From assembly GCF_029223185.1 (NCBI RefSeq), contig NZ_JARHUG010000002.1:62001-126000 (forward strand): DNA of 64,000 nucleotides, given 5' to 3'. Source of the DNA: Aliiglaciecola sp. CAU 1673 (lineage in GTDB: Bacteria; Pseudomonadota; Gammaproteobacteria; Enterobacterales; Alteromonadaceae). Position numbers and translations under genes: made by a program. This document shows, in pieces, positions 37,541-47,747 of this stretch (its first letter is position 1; every line of letters starts with the position of its first letter). The notes beneath the pieces were generated by a model, which was not told the origin of the DNA, ran no database searches, and was given only the letters and a program-made list of their open reading frames with translations.

Positions 37541-37731
37541 CACCAGATGGCGAACTCCCTCGTAGAAAGCAACGCCTGAAATGGGGACATTGATTGTTTC
37601 ACTTCACCCTGATGTAACAGGGGAGTCCCGACAAGTATTTTGACGCAGGTGGTGGTCATGTACCCAATCGGCGTCTTTAAGCATGTTGAACCATGCCCAG
37701 ATATGAAAGCCCCGCTAGAACGGGGCTTTTT
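37541..37731 (+). ncRNA. Candidate leader RNA or small RNA before rimP, ending in a terminator
   Basis: From the expected start near 37541 to the end of a strong terminator (AAAGCCCCG/CGGGGC plus T run, 37706-37731) is about 190 bases without a credible ORF. Visible structure: GGGGAC paired with GTCCC around an inner CCCTG/CAGGG hairpin, and GCATG/CATGC at 37681-37696. I could not match it to 6S, 4.5S, tmRNA or a riboswitch class. It may be a stand-alone RNA or the attenuated leader of the rimP-nusA operon. Confidence 0.45.
37706..37731 (+). terminator. First terminator of the rimP leader
   Basis: A nine-base stem AAAGCCCCG with CGGGGCTTT, loop CTAGAA, and a run of five Ts. It is the strongest of three terminator-like hairpins before rimP. 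Confidence 0.85.
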
Positions 37732-37838
37732 GTTAGTTCTCGCCATGTAAGCATGGCAAATCTGGAGGGTGTCAGAAAGGTAATATTAAGGCAATGTTCT
37801 TAATCTACTCTGTTACCTATCCGGGGCGAACAGTAAAG

Positions 37839-37892
37839 AAAAGATCCAGTGGGTCTTTTTGTCATCCTCTCTGGGCTTTTTGCCCTTTTTTT
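37839..37892 (+). terminator. Second and third terminator-like hairpins just before rimP
   Basis: AAAAGATCC-AGT-GGGTCTTTTT (37839-37860) and GGGC-TTTTT-GCCC with a run of seven Ts (37873-37892). The latter ends only about seven bases before the rimP ribosome site. Serial terminators upstream of nusA suit readthrough control by NusA itself, known in E. coli, but here this is inference. Confidence 0.55.
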
Positions 37893-37909
37893 GTTTTTGG
37901 AGTCTGGTT

Positions 37910-38368
37910 TTGTCAAAGCTGGAACAAACACTGACAGATATGTTGGCCCCGGCGGTTGAAGCCCTGGGGTTTGAGCTGCTGGGCATTGAGTTTATTCGTG
38001 CCGGAAAGCACTCGACGCTACGAGTTTATATTGACCATGCAGATGGTATCACGGTGGAAAATTGCGCCGATGTCAGCCATCAGGTCAGCGCGGTGTTGGA
38101 TGTGGAAGATCCCATCAGTACCGAATATAACCTCGAAGTCTCGTCGCCCGGCATGGACAGGCCGCTGTTTAAGGAAAGTCACTTTCAAGCTGTCGTTGGA
38201 CAGATGGTGACGGTAAAACTGCGCCTGCCCATAAACAACAGACGCAATTTTAAAGGCACGTTGCTGCAAGTTGAAAGCGGTAACGCAACGGTTGAAGTGG
38301 ATGGCCAATCTTTTGTACTGGCTATCGACAACGTTGAAAAGGCCAATGTCGTACCAAGTTTCGAATAA
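37910..38368 (+). CDS. rimP: Ribosome maturation factor RimP
   Basis: The start is the TTG at 37910 with GGAG seven bases upstream; the product then begins [12 protein letters not shown], aligning with E. coli RimP, whose gene also starts with TTG as I recall. The 152 residues include [34 protein letters not shown] and [14 protein letters not shown]. It assists 30S subunit maturation. It heads the rimP-nusA-infB-rbfA-truB order. Confidence 0.93.
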   Translation: MSKLEQTLTDMLAPAVEALGFELLGIEFIRAGKHSTLRVYIDHADGITVENCADVSHQVSAVLDVEDPISTEYNLEVSSPGMDRPLFKESHFQAVVGQMVTVKLRLPINNRRNFKGTLLQVESGNATVEVDGQSFVLAIDNVEKANVVPSFE

Positions 38369-38441
38369 GAAACTGGTTGATCCGACCCACAAGGTCAATA
38401 ACGCAACAGGATTGGACGTATTTTAGTGAGGCAACAGGGCA

Positions 38442-39935
38442 ATGAATAAAGAAATTCTATTAGTGGCTGAAGCGGTATCCAACGAAAAGCAAGTGCCCCG
38501 CGAAAAGATTTTCGAGGCTTTGGAATATGCCATCGCCAGCGCCACCAAAAAGAAAAACGAAGGTGAAATCGAAGTACGCGTAAGCATTCATCGCGACACC
38601 GGTGATTTCGATACCTTCCGTCGCTGGAGAGTGATCCCCGATGATCAGCCACAAGAAAATCCTTTTGCCGAAATGACCCTGTCTGCGGCGCAAATCGACG
38701 AGCCTGAGATTCAAGTAGGTGACTGGGTTGAAGAGCAGATTGAATCTATCGCCTTTGACCGTATCACTACCCAAACTGCCAAGCAGGTCATCGTGCAGAA
38801 AGTACGTGAAGCCGAGCGCGCGCAGGTAATGGCCGAATATGAAGACCGTGTCGGCGAGTTGGTAACTGGCACAGTTAAGAAAGTTAACCGTGACAATATC
38901 ATTGTTGACCTTGGCAACAATGCTGAAGGTGTGATTTACCGTGAAGATATGCTGCCCCGTGAGACGTTCCGCCCAGGCGATCGTGTACGTGGTTTGCTGT
39001 ATGTGATCAAGCCCGAGGCACGCGGCGCCCAGCTGTTTATCAGCCGCACGCACCCCGACATGCTGGTGGAATTGTTCCGTATCGAAGTACCGGAAATTGC
39101 CGAGGAAGTATTAGAAATCCGTGCCGCCGCCCGTGACCCGGGTTCGCGCGCCAAGATTGCCGTGAAGACCAATGACAAACGTCTTGATCCTGTCGGTGCT
39201 TGCGTTGGTATGCGTGGTTCTCGTGTTCAAGCCGTATCCGGTGAACTGGGTGGCGAGCGTGTGGATATCGTCCTTTATGATGAAAACCCCGCACAGTTCG
39301 TGATTAATGCCATGGCCCCGGCCGAAGTGGCGTCCATCGTCGTAGACGAAGATAACCGTACTATGGATGTGGCGGTAGAGGCCGACAACCTGGCTCAGGC
39401 CATCGGCCGTAGTGGTCAAAACGTGCGCCTGGCCAGTCAGTTGACCGGGTGGGAATTGAACGTGATGACAGTTGAAGCTCTGTCAGCCAAGCACGAAGAA
39501 GAAAACGCCAAGGTATTGCAGCGCTTTGTTAAGGGCCTGGATATCGACGAAGACTTCGCTTCTGTGCTGGTGGATGAAGGTTTCACAACCCTGGAAGAAA
39601 TTGCCTACGTGCCTGCCGGTGAACTGCTTGCCATTGAAGGTCTGGACGATGACATGGTGGAAGAGCTGCGTAATCGCGCTCGTGCTGCCCTGACAACGCA
39701 GGCACTGGCCAACGAAGAGTCCCTGGAAGGCGCCGAGCCTAAAGAAGAGCTGCTAAACCTGGCCGGTATGGACAAACACGTAGCCTTCCTGTTGGCGGCT
39801 CGTGGTGTTTGTGACCTGGAAGGCCTGGCCGAACAGGGCGTAGATGATATTAGTGATATAGAAGGACTGGGCGAAGAGAAAGCGGGGGAGCTGATTATGG
39901 CTGCCCGTAATATCGTCTGGTTTAATGAAGAATAA
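38442..39935 (+). CDS. nusA: Transcription termination/antitermination factor NusA
   Basis: The 497 residues show the N-terminal RNA polymerase-binding domain, an S1 domain (about 135-200, [21 protein letters not shown]), KH domains ([43 protein letters not shown]) and the two C-terminal acidic repeats found in gammaproteobacterial NusA (about 365-495). It modulates pausing, termination and antitermination. An ATG with AGGG upstream fits. Confidence 0.96.
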   Translation: MNKEILLVAEAVSNEKQVPREKIFEALEYAIASATKKKNEGEIEVRVSIHRDTGDFDTFRRWRVIPDDQPQENPFAEMTLSAAQIDEPEIQVGDWVEEQIESIAFDRITTQTAKQVIVQKVREAERAQVMAEYEDRVGELVTGTVKKVNRDNIIVDLGNNAEGVIYREDMLPRETFRPGDRVRGLLYVIKPEARGAQLFISRTHPDMLVELFRIEVPEIAEEVLEIRAAARDPGSRAKIAVKTNDKRLDPVGACVGMRGSRVQAVSGELGGERVDIVLYDENPAQFVINAMAPAEVASIVVDEDNRTMDVAVEADNLAQAIGRSGQNVRLASQLTGWELNVMTVEALSAKHEEENAKVLQRFVKGLDIDEDFASVLVDEGFTTLEEIAYVPAGELLAIEGLDDDMVEELRNRARAALTTQALANEESLEGAEPKEELLNLAGMDKHVAFLLAARGVCDLEGLAEQGVDDISDIEGLGEEKAGELIMAARNIVWFNEE

Positions 39936-39954
39936 GGTCGCGGGAGGAGTATAA

Positions 39955-42564
39955 ATGGCAGAAGTATCCATCGAGAAGCTTGCCTCAGATATCGGTACAT
40001 CGGTTGACAAACTGGTGCAGCAATTTGCCGATGCCGGTATCAGTAAAGGGCCCAGCGACCAAGTCAACGAAGACGAGAAACGCACGTTGCTGGACCACTT
40101 GAGTCGTCAGCACGGCGGTGCCGGCACAGCTGAACCGACACGTATGACGCTAAAGCGTCGCACGACCAGCACCCTGAATATCAATCAGGCGGGCAAGTCC
40201 AAGTCCATCAAAGTGGAAGTGCGTAAAAAGCGTACCTACGTGAAGCGCTCTGAAACGGAAGAAGCGAAGATCGCAGAAGAAGAAGCACAGCGTCGCGCAG
40301 AAGAAGAAAAGGCATTGGCAGAGGCCAAGCGTCAGGCAGAAGAAGCAGCCAAGCGCGCCGCCGAAGAAAGGGCTCGCATGGAAGCAGAAGCCAAAGCCCG
40401 TGCCGAAGCTGAAAAGGCCGAGCGCGAGCGTCGCGAGGCAGAAGCCAAGGCTAAAGAGCCTGAGCTGACAGAGGAAGAAAAGGCTGAGCGCGAGAAAGTG
40501 CGCCAGGAAGCTGAAGCCCTGCGTCTTCAACAGGAAGAGGAAGCCAAGCGTAAACTGGAAAAAGACGCCAAAAAAGCGCAGGAAAAAGCACGCAAATTAG
40601 CGGAAGAAAATGAGCGTCGCTGGAAAGAGGAAGACGAGCGTCGTCGTCGTCGTGAAGCAGAGGAAGTACATCTGCATTCCAACCGCTATGCACAGGAAGC
40701 GGAAGACGAAGAAGATATTCAATTCGAACGCGGCGGTCGCCGTCGCAAGTCGAAGAAAAAGAAAAATGCGGGTTCTGAGCTTATGCATGGCTTTAACAAG
40801 CCCGCGCAACCGGTGGAGCGAGTGGTTAAATTAGGTGAGACCATTACTGTTGGCGAATTAGCCAACAAACTAGCCATCAAGGCTACCGAAGTCATTAAGA
40901 CCATGATGAAAATGGGCGAAATGGCTACTATCAACCAGGTCCTGGATCAAGATACCGCAATTCTGGTTATCGAAGAAATGGGCCACAAATACGAGCTGGT
41001 CAACGACAACGCCCTTGAAGACGAATTGATGGCTGAGGATATCAGCTCCGAGAAGACCTCTCGTGCGCCGGTGGTGACCATCATGGGTCACGTCGACCAT
41101 GGTAAGACCTCACTGCTGGACTATATTCGTCGCGCCAAGGTGGCGGCGGGTGAAGCCGGTGGTATTACCCAGCATATCGGTGCGTATAGTGTGCAGACCG
41201 ATCGCGGTCAGATCACTTTCCTGGATACACCTGGACACGCGGCCTTTACCGCCATGCGTGCCCGTGGCGCGACGGCGACGGATATCGTTATCCTGGTCGT
41301 GGCTGCCGATGACGGTGTAATGCCTCAGACTAAAGAGGCGGTGCAGCATGCCAAAGCAGCGGGTGTACCTCTGATTGTTGCTGTGAACAAGATGGACAAA
41401 GAAAGCGCTGATCCGGATCGGGTCAAGACTGAGCTGTCCAAGATTGACGTTATCTCTGAAGAGTGGGGCGGTGAGCACCAGTTCGTTCCGGTATCGGCGA
41501 AAACCGGTATGGGTATTGATAATCTTCTGGATGCCATTTCCGTTCAGGCCGAAGTACTTGAACTGAAAGCCATACCTAAAGGACCAGCCAAGGGACTCGT
41601 GATCGAATCGCGTCTGGATAAGGGCCGTGGTCCGGTGGCAACCGTATTGGTTCAGCAAGGTGAATTGAAGAGCGGCGATATCCTGCTTTGTGGTTTTGAA
41701 TACGGCCGTGTTCGTGCGATGCGCGACGAGCTGGGTCACGAAGTGAAAGTCGCTGGTCCTTCTACACCAGTGGAAATTCTCGGTTTGTCCGGTGTACCGG
41801 CTGCCGGTGATGATGCCCGTGTGGTGCAGGATGAGCGTAAAGCCCGTGAAGTAGCAAACCAGCGCCGCATTAAGCAGCGCGAGTTGAAACTGGCCAAGCA
41901 GCAAAAATCTAAACTGGAAAACATGTTCGCCAACATGGAATCCGGCGATGTGCATGAGCTCAACGTGGTGCTTAAAGCTGACGTACAGGGCTCTGTGGAA
42001 GCCATCAGCGACTCTCTGCTGAAACTGTCTACCGATGAAGTTAAAGTGAACATCGTGGGTAGCGGCGTAGGTGGGATCACTGAGACTGATGCCAGCCTGG
42101 CAGCTGCCTCTGGTGCCATTTTGGTTGGCTTTAACGTGCGTGCTGATGCCAGTGCCCGTAAAGTTGTGGAAAGCGAAGAAATTGATCTGCGCTACTACAG
42201 CGTCATCTATGACCTGTTGGATGAAGTGAAAGCAGCCATGAGTGGTATGCTGGCACCTGAATTCCGTCAGCAAATCATCGGTCTTGCTGAGGTGCGTGAT
42301 GTATTCCGTTCACCCAAGATCGGCGCAATCGCCGGCTGTATGGTGACCGAGGGTATTGTTAAACGTAGTGCGCCAATCCGCGTACTGCGTGACAACGTGG
42401 TTATCTTCGAAGGCGAGCTGGAATCACTGCGTCGCTTTAAAGACGATGTCAGCGAAGTGCGTAACGGCATGGAGTGTGGTATCGGCGTTCGCAACTATAA
42501 TGATGTGAAAGTCGGCGACCAGATCGAAGTGTTTGAAACCATCGAGGTTAAACGCGAGATCTAA
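39955..42564 (+). CDS. infB: Translation initiation factor IF-2
   Basis: This is an 869-residue GTPase preceded by a GGGAGGAG ribosome site. The order is: an N-terminal IF2_N domain, a long highly charged Ala/Glu/Lys/Arg helix (about 85-245), a second IF2_N, the G domain with [20 protein letters not shown] and NKMDK, then domains II to IV. It brings initiator tRNA to the 30S subunit; the gene for that tRNA lies in this window at 26495. Confidence 0.97.
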   Translation: MAEVSIEKLASDIGTSVDKLVQQFADAGISKGPSDQVNEDEKRTLLDHLSRQHGGAGTAEPTRMTLKRRTTSTLNINQAGKSKSIKVEVRKKRTYVKRSETEEAKIAEEEAQRRAEEEKALAEAKRQAEEAAKRAAEERARMEAEAKARAEAEKAERERREAEAKAKEPELTEEEKAEREKVRQEAEALRLQQEEEAKRKLEKDAKKAQEKARKLAEENERRWKEEDERRRRREAEEVHLHSNRYAQEAEDEEDIQFERGGRRRKSKKKKNAGSELMHGFNKPAQPVERVVKLGETITVGELANKLAIKATEVIKTMMKMGEMATINQVLDQDTAILVIEEMGHKYELVNDNALEDELMAEDISSEKTSRAPVVTIMGHVDHGKTSLLDYIRRAKVAAGEAGGITQHIGAYSVQTDRGQITFLDTPGHAAFTAMRARGATATDIVILVVAADDGVMPQTKEAVQHAKAAGVPLIVAVNKMDKESADPDRVKTELSKIDVISEEWGGEHQFVPVSAKTGMGIDNLLDAISVQAEVLELKAIPKGPAKGLVIESRLDKGRGPVATVLVQQGELKSGDILLCGFEYGRVRAMRDELGHEVKVAGPSTPVEILGLSGVPAAGDDARVVQDERKAREVANQRRIKQRELKLAKQQKSKLENMFANMESGDVHELNVVLKADVQGSVEAISDSLLKLSTDEVKVNIVGSGVGGITETDASLAAASGAILVGFNVRADASARKVVESEEIDLRYYSVIYDLLDEVKAAMSGMLAPEFRQQIIGLAEVRDVFRSPKIGAIAGCMVTEGIVKRSAPIRVLRDNVVIFEGELESLRRFKDDVSEVRNGMECGIGVRNYNDVKVGDQIEVFETIEVKREI

Positions 42565-42603
42565 GTCTTAGGCGGTCCGCCCGGACTGCCCTGTGAGATA
42601 GGT

Positions 42604-42625
42604 AACGGAGGCTGCGGCCTCCGTT
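42604..42625 (+). promoter_or_regulatory. Hairpin between infB and rbfA
   Basis: AACGGAGGC pairs with GCCTCCGTT around TGCG. There is no T run, so it is probably a processing or stability hairpin within the operon rather than a terminator. Confidence 0.5.
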
Positions 42626-42658
42626 GCTGTCTTAGCTGTCTCCAATAAGGGTAAAGCA

Positions 42659-43066
42659 ATGGCAAGAGAATTTTCACGCACCGAGCGAGTCGGTCAACAA
42701 ATCCACAAAGAAGTCGCCAGTATCCTGCAGCAGGAAATCAAGCATCGTGAGCCGCGCTTGGGTCTCGTAACGGTATCCGGTGCAGAAGTGTCCCGCGACC
42801 TCTCCTACGCCAAGGTGTTTGTTACTTTCTATGAAAATGACGAAGAGAAGATCAAGGCGCAGTTGCAGTTACTGGATGACAACAAAGGTTTCGTCAGAAC
42901 CCTGCTTTCCAAGCGTATGAGCATGCGTACGGTACCGGCCATACGCTTTGTGCGTGACCAGTCCATTACCGAGGGGATGCGTATCTCCAACCTGGTGACA
43001 GAGACGGTCAATAAGGACAAAGAAAGGGCCAAACAAGCCGGCCGCGAAGAAAACGGCGAGGACTAG
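42659..43066 (+). CDS. rbfA: 30S ribosome-binding factor A
   Basis: The 135 residues begin [22 protein letters not shown], with the KH-fold core ([15 protein letters not shown]) and the [17 protein letters not shown] segment of RbfA. It binds immature 30S subunits and assists 16S 5' end processing. truB begins one base after its stop. Confidence 0.95.
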   Translation: MAREFSRTERVGQQIHKEVASILQQEIKHREPRLGLVTVSGAEVSRDLSYAKVFVTFYENDEEKIKAQLQLLDDNKGFVRTLLSKRMSMRTVPAIRFVRDQSITEGMRISNLVTETVNKDKERAKQAGREENGED

Positions 43067-43067
43067 G

Positions 43068-44006
43068 GTGGCTAAGTCTCGCAAAGGCCGTCAGATTGAC
43101 GGCATTTTTTTATTAAATAAAGGCCTGGGAGTCTCTTCTAACCATGCGCTGCAGCAGGTTAGACGCCTGTTTAATGCCAGTAAGGGCGGCCATACTGGTG
43201 CGTTGGATCCCCTGGCTACCGGCATGTTGCCTATTTGCCTGGGGGAAGCTACTAAGTTTTCGCAGTTTCTGTTGGATGCCGACAAAAAATACAGCGTAAC
43301 GGCGAAGCTAGGCATTCGCACCACCACCTCAGATGCCGATGGCGAGGTGGTGGAAAGTCGCCCTGTCGCGGTGACAGAGGCGCAATTGCTAAATGCAATA
43401 GACAGCTTCAAAGGCCAGAGCAAACAAGTGCCGTCCATGTTCTCGGCGCTTAAGTATCAAGGCAAACCCCTTTATCATTATGCCCGTCAGGGAATAGATG
43501 TGCCCCGTGAAGCCAGGGATATCGAAATCTTCAGTATTCGTATGTCGCGCTTTGCCGGCGATGAAGTGGCTATGGAGGTGCATTGCAGTAAGGGCACCTA
43601 TATCCGTTCATTGGTGGACGACTTAGGTCAGATGCTCGGTTGTGGTGCCTATGTAAGTCGTTTGGATCGCACTGCGGTGGCAGATTATCCCGTCGAGCGG
43701 ATGATGACCATCGAGGCGCTGCAAGCTTTTGCTGAACAGCACAAAAGTGGTGAGGAGATAGATTGGTCTGCGTTGGATGCCCTTCTGCTACCCATGGATA
43801 CGGCGGTGGCCAGTTTACCCAGCTGCCAGGTGCCGGTTGAGAAGCTTTCCTATTTCAGTAACGGGAATCCGGTGCAAACAGCATGTTGCCAAGCGCCAGG
43901 ACAGGTTCGTGCCTATGCCGTTGATACTGGCACTTTTTTAGGTGTTGCGGAATTGGACAGCGAGAGCCGCTTGGCGCCAAAGCGCCTGGTCGTGGGTGCC
44001 AGATAG
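43068..44006 (+). CDS. truB: tRNA pseudouridine-55 synthase
   Basis: GTG start one base after rbfA; 312 residues. The catalytic-Asp motif [16 protein letters not shown] is intact, as are the substrate-binding [24 protein letters not shown] and [17 protein letters not shown]-terminal PUA-like part follows. It makes pseudouridine 55 in the T loop of nearly all elongator tRNAs. Confidence 0.96.
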   Translation: MAKSRKGRQIDGIFLLNKGLGVSSNHALQQVRRLFNASKGGHTGALDPLATGMLPICLGEATKFSQFLLDADKKYSVTAKLGIRTTTSDADGEVVESRPVAVTEAQLLNAIDSFKGQSKQVPSMFSALKYQGKPLYHYARQGIDVPREARDIEIFSIRMSRFAGDEVAMEVHCSKGTYIRSLVDDLGQMLGCGAYVSRLDRTAVADYPVERMMTIEALQAFAEQHKSGEEIDWSALDALLLPMDTAVASLPSCQVPVEKLSYFSNGNPVQTACCQAPGQVRAYAVDTGTFLGVAELDSESRLAPKRLVVGAR

Positions 44007-44036
44007 TCTTACCCCGGTAGGCTGAATACTAGTCGC

Positions 44037-44064
44037 TTGCACTTATTTTTTGCGCCGCTATAAT
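44037..44064 (+). promoter_or_regulatory. rpsO promoter
   Basis: TTGCAC (44037-44042), a 16-base spacer and TATAAT (44059-44064) lie in the truB-rpsO gap about 59 bases before the rpsO start, giving rpsO its own promoter. Confidence 0.75.
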
Positions 44065-44122
44065 ACCGCCTCTTTCGACCCGCTGAATTAGTGATCGGCT
44101 GGTCTTTATTTAGGAGAAATGT

Positions 44123-44392
44123 ATGTCACTAACGAAAGAAGAAACCGCAAAAATCATCGCTGATTTCGGTGTGAAAGAAGGCGACACCGGTTCACCAGAA
44201 GTACAAGTAGCCCTGTTGACTGCCAATATCAACAAGCTGCAAGGCCACTTCGCTGACCACAAGAAAGATCACCACTCACGTCGTGGTCTGCTGCGTATGG
44301 TTAGCCAGCGTCGTAGCATGCTGGACTACCTGAAAGGTAAGAGCAACGATCGTTACGTTGCGCTGATCCAGCGTCTTGGTCTGCGTCGCTAA
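44123..44392 (+). CDS. rpsO: 30S ribosomal protein S15
   Basis: The 89 residues are the standard length, with the [19 protein letters not shown] and the [12 protein letters not shown] segments of S15. AGGAGA precedes the ATG. It binds the central domain of 16S rRNA. In many gammaproteobacteria pnp follows; here a terminator and a convergent gene follow instead. Confidence 0.97.
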   Translation: MSLTKEETAKIIADFGVKEGDTGSPEVQVALLTANINKLQGHFADHKKDHHSRRGLLRMVSQRRSMLDYLKGKSNDRYVALIQRLGLRR

Positions 44393-44411
44393 TAGCGCCA
44401 CACACCAAATC

Positions 44412-44438
44412 AAAAAGGCACCTTGAGGTGCCTTTTTT
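44412..44438. terminator. Terminator between rpsO and yqhA
   Basis: AAAAAGGCACC and GGTGCCTTTTTT form an 11-bp stem with a TTGA loop. Symmetric A and T runs allow it to act for both convergent genes. Confidence 0.9.
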
Positions 44439-44460
44439 GTGTCTGCGTAATAGCGATTTA

Positions 44461-44958
44461 TCAGTGCCCCTTCTTGCGGGTCACATTGTCTAAGTAGCCC
44501 ATGGCAAAGGCCGATGCCACAAAGGTCATATGGATAATGACGTACCAAAGCATTTTGCTGTTATCGATTTTTTCCACATTCATAAACACCTTTAGCAGGT
44601 GAATTGATGATATGGCCACAATCGAGGCTGCTACCTTATTTTTTAACGAGCCAGCATCTAACTTGCCTAACCAATCCAGCTTGTCTCCGCCGCCGTCAAT
44701 ATCTAATCGCGATACGAAGTTCTCATAGCCTGAGAACATCACCATAATGATTAAGCCTCCGACTAAGGCCAGATCGATCAGGGAAAGGATCACCAATACC
44801 AAATCCGCTTCTTTCATGCTCAGGATGGTGGGTACCAGATGAAAGACTTCCTGAAAGAATTTGATGCCAAGCGCAAGCATGGCAAAGCTTAAGCCAAAGT
44901 AGATGGGCGCCATTATCCATCTTGAGGCGTAAATCATATTTTCGATAATGCGTTCCAT
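44461..44958 (-). CDS. yqhA: YqhA-family (UPF0114) inner-membrane protein
   Basis: The 165 residues hold about four membrane helices: the [19 protein letters not shown] start, a loop with [31 protein letters not shown], and [12 protein letters not shown]. These are the family's typical segments. Function is not known. It stands alone, convergent with rpsO; a two-base-scale gap does not link it to the GGDEF-EAL gene upstream (about 100 bases away). Confidence 0.88.
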   Translation of the reverse strand: MERIIENMIYASRWIMAPIYFGLSFAMLALGIKFFQEVFHLVPTILSMKEADLVLVILSLIDLALVGGLIIMVMFSGYENFVSRLDIDGGGDKLDWLGKLDAGSLKNKVAASIVAISSIHLLKVFMNVEKIDNSKMLWYVIIHMTFVASAFAMGYLDNVTRKKGH

Positions 44959-45056
44959 AATGCAGATTGGCCCTTACAGCAAAACTAAAGGGCCAATTAT
45001 CGGGCGTCAGGCGCAATTTGCAATCTTTGCCGCTAACAGCTAACGGCAAAATAATC

Positions 45057-47594
45057 CTAGTAACAGCCCTGGCAGGTCGTCTTGTCTTTTAACCACTGGC
45101 TGAGGGCTTCAATGGATAAGGGTTTGGCGTACAAATACCCCTGGCCTATTGTGCAGCCAGCCTGACGCAGGAATTGGCATTGGGCCTCATTTTCCACCCC
45201 TTCCGCCACCACTTGCAGGTTCAGCGCTTTGGCCATGGCAAGAATTGCTTGGGCTATCTGGCCGTCCTCACCGTTATCAGGCAGTTCTTTGATAAAGCAG
45301 CGATCAATTTTCAGGGTATCCAGAGGCAAGCGGCGCAGATAGGCAAGGGATGAATAGCCGGTGCCAAAATCATCGATAGACAGGCGCAGACCGATATTGC
45401 GCAGTTTGGTTAGCAAACGCAGGGTGCTGTCGGCCTCTTCGGGGATTAGACAGCTTTCAGTTATCTCCAACTCTATCCTCTCTGGGGGGATGGCGTAATG
45501 ATCCAAGGTAGCGCATAAACGCTGACAAAAATCCGGTGCGGTGAGTTGTACACTGGAGACATTTACTGACACCGGCACATCAGATAACTTGCCCTGTTGC
45601 ATGTCCTTGCACACCTGACTTAGTACCTGATCGCCAAGAATACCGATCAGTCCCAGTTTTTCCGCCAGAGGAATAAATTCTGCCGGGGATACCTGCCCTA
45701 ATTCGCTGTCATGCCAGCGCACCAGGGCTTCCAGTCCGACTAGTGCGTTGTCACAAAGGGAAACTTTGGGTTGGTAGTGAACCTGCAGGCGTCTTTGCTG
45801 CAGGGCTAGTCTTAAACCTTGCTCCATTTTCAGTTCATCGGCCGTTTGCTGACCGGTGTGGGACTGATAAAAGCAATACTGATTACGGCCACCGCCTTTG
45901 GCTTCATACATGGCCAAATCGGCATGCTTAATCAGTTGTTCAGCGCATTGGCCATCCTTAGGATACAAGCTGATGCCAATACTGGTGGTCAGGAAAAAGT
46001 CCTGATCTTTTAGGCGAATTGGATCTTCAAACTGGGCCACCAGGCGTCTGGCCAGGGTATCCAATTGTTCTACCTGTTCGATTTCCGGGATCAGAATAGT
46101 GAATTCATCGCCGCCGATACGGGCCACCGATTCCCCTTCACGTACGGTTTGTTTCAAGCGCCTGGCCACTTCAGACAGGGCTTGATCGCCGGCCTGATGC
46201 CCGAGCGTGTCGTTGATACGTTTGAACAGATCTAAATCCAAAAACATCACCGCCATTTTATGATGATGTCGATGGGCATTGGCGATGGCTAACTGCAAGC
46301 GGTCCATAAACATGCGGCGGTTGGCCAGACCGGTCAGTTCGTCGATATAGGCCAGTTGGTGGATTTGTTTCTCATGCTGCTTGCGCTCGCTGATATCGCT
46401 GAAGATACCGGCAAACTGGCTGATTTCGCCATTTTCGCCGCGAATGGCCGTGATTGACAGCCACTGAGGATAAATCTGACCATCTTTGCGTTTGTTCCAG
46501 ATCTCTCCCTGCCAATGTCCCTGGCTAAGCAGGGTTTGCCACAGGCTCTGGTAAAAGGACTTATCGTGCAATCCGGATTTAAGCAAATCGGTGCGCCGGC
46601 CAATGGCTTCTTCGGGGGCGTAGCCGGTAAGCAGGGTGAAGCTGGGATTGACCGATTCAATCACGCCATGCACATCGGTGATCATAATGCCATGCAATGA
46701 CGCATCAATGACTTTCTGCGCCAGGCGCAGGTAATCGGTAGAGGTGCGCAGGGCGGCATCCCGGGCTTCCAGTGCTTGCTTTAATTGCTCAACATAAAGG
46801 TGTTCAACATTGGAGAGAATATCGCTGAAAGAGAGCAAGCCAATCAGTCGCTCCTGATCATCGCATACCGCCAGATGACGGAATTTGATTTCTTTGAGCA
46901 AATCCACTGCCTGCAGCAAGCTGCAATCCTTATGCACTGTGACCAAGGGGTGTACAGCAACGTCGCCCAGATTTACTTCACCTTGCTCTTTGGCTATCAC
47001 GGTAACCAAATCACGTTCGGTAATGATGCCGGGTGGCTTGCCGGTAAACTCAATAATCGCGGCATCCACCTGATGCACCTGCATGGCCCTGACACCGTCG
47101 GCCAGGGGTAAGGTTGCGCTTAGAAACAGTGGGCGTTTGTTGATGCTGGAGCCCACATCACGAAGCTTTAAGTAAAACTCGATGCGCTGCTGGCGCAGAA
47201 TATCGGTCTGGGTCAGGATCCCCAGAGGCCGTTTTTGCTTATCTACCACTAACAAGCGGCGGATGCGCTTTTGCAGCATCAGTCCGGCGGCATCGTTTAA
47301 TCCCATATCCTGATCTATATGGATGACCGATGGCGTCATAAAGTCTTTGATTGGACGCTCAAAGCTATGGGTATCGCGATAATCGATTTTTTTAGCATCG
47401 CCTTCTGACCAAATCCCTAAAATGTCATGTCCCTGTTTGATCAGAATGCAGCTTACGTGATGGCTTCGCATTAGCGCCGCCACTTGCTGCAATGGCATAT
47501 CCGGTGGACAGGTGACCAGATTTCGACTGGCCAGCTCTGCTACCTTGGGCTCTTGATAGTTATTGGGTATGGAAAAGGTCGGTACTGCTGACAT
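45057..47594 (-). CDS. CBS-PAS-GGDEF-EAL cyclic-di-GMP signalling protein
   Basis: The 845 residues have no signal peptide. Two CBS pairs fill about 1-270, a PAS domain about 290-410 (ITDVHGVIESVNPSFTLLTGY), GGDEF about 420-580 with intact RIGGDEFTIL, and EAL about 595-840 with LEALVRWHD, NVSSVQL, EITES, DDFGTGYSSLAYL, KIDRCF and VVAEGVE. Both catalytic motifs look intact, so it could make and break c-di-GMP, with CBS domains sensing adenylates. It is divergent from chrA. Confidence 0.92.
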   Translation of the reverse strand: MSAVPTFSIPNNYQEPKVAELASRNLVTCPPDMPLQQVAALMRSHHVSCILIKQGHDILGIWSEGDAKKIDYRDTHSFERPIKDFMTPSVIHIDQDMGLNDAAGLMLQKRIRRLLVVDKQKRPLGILTQTDILRQQRIEFYLKLRDVGSSINKRPLFLSATLPLADGVRAMQVHQVDAAIIEFTGKPPGIITERDLVTVIAKEQGEVNLGDVAVHPLVTVHKDCSLLQAVDLLKEIKFRHLAVCDDQERLIGLLSFSDILSNVEHLYVEQLKQALEARDAALRTSTDYLRLAQKVIDASLHGIMITDVHGVIESVNPSFTLLTGYAPEEAIGRRTDLLKSGLHDKSFYQSLWQTLLSQGHWQGEIWNKRKDGQIYPQWLSITAIRGENGEISQFAGIFSDISERKQHEKQIHQLAYIDELTGLANRRMFMDRLQLAIANAHRHHHKMAVMFLDLDLFKRINDTLGHQAGDQALSEVARRLKQTVREGESVARIGGDEFTILIPEIEQVEQLDTLARRLVAQFEDPIRLKDQDFFLTTSIGISLYPKDGQCAEQLIKHADLAMYEAKGGGRNQYCFYQSHTGQQTADELKMEQGLRLALQQRRLQVHYQPKVSLCDNALVGLEALVRWHDSELGQVSPAEFIPLAEKLGLIGILGDQVLSQVCKDMQQGKLSDVPVSVNVSSVQLTAPDFCQRLCATLDHYAIPPERIELEITESCLIPEEADSTLRLLTKLRNIGLRLSIDDFGTGYSSLAYLRRLPLDTLKIDRCFIKELPDNGEDGQIAQAILAMAKALNLQVVAEGVENEAQCQFLRQAGCTIGQGYLYAKPLSIEALSQWLKDKTTCQGCY

Positions 47595-47747
47595 GATAGT
47601 GATACTGCAACTATGGTGAGCGCTAGTGTAGTAAAAAGATCAAATAAGCTTTTTGATCCAACACAAGTTCAATGTTTACCGTTGGTAATTGGTACCACGC
47701 TACCTTTGAGGCATTATAGAGCCCAGGTTTTGCTCGTGTTTTTCTTA

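Noticed and set aside
37541..37731. 6S RNA or a known riboswitch
   Set aside because: The length resembles 6S RNA, but the central bubble, the genomic context and known riboswitch motifs do not match.
37540..37746. 68-codon minus-strand ORF before rimP
   Set aside because: It overlaps the structured leader and its terminator and has no family signal.
41110..42273. 387-codon minus-strand ORF inside infB
   Set aside because: It is antisense to a certain IF-2 gene with strong codon bias; such mirror ORFs are common there, and no ribosome site or family match is seen.
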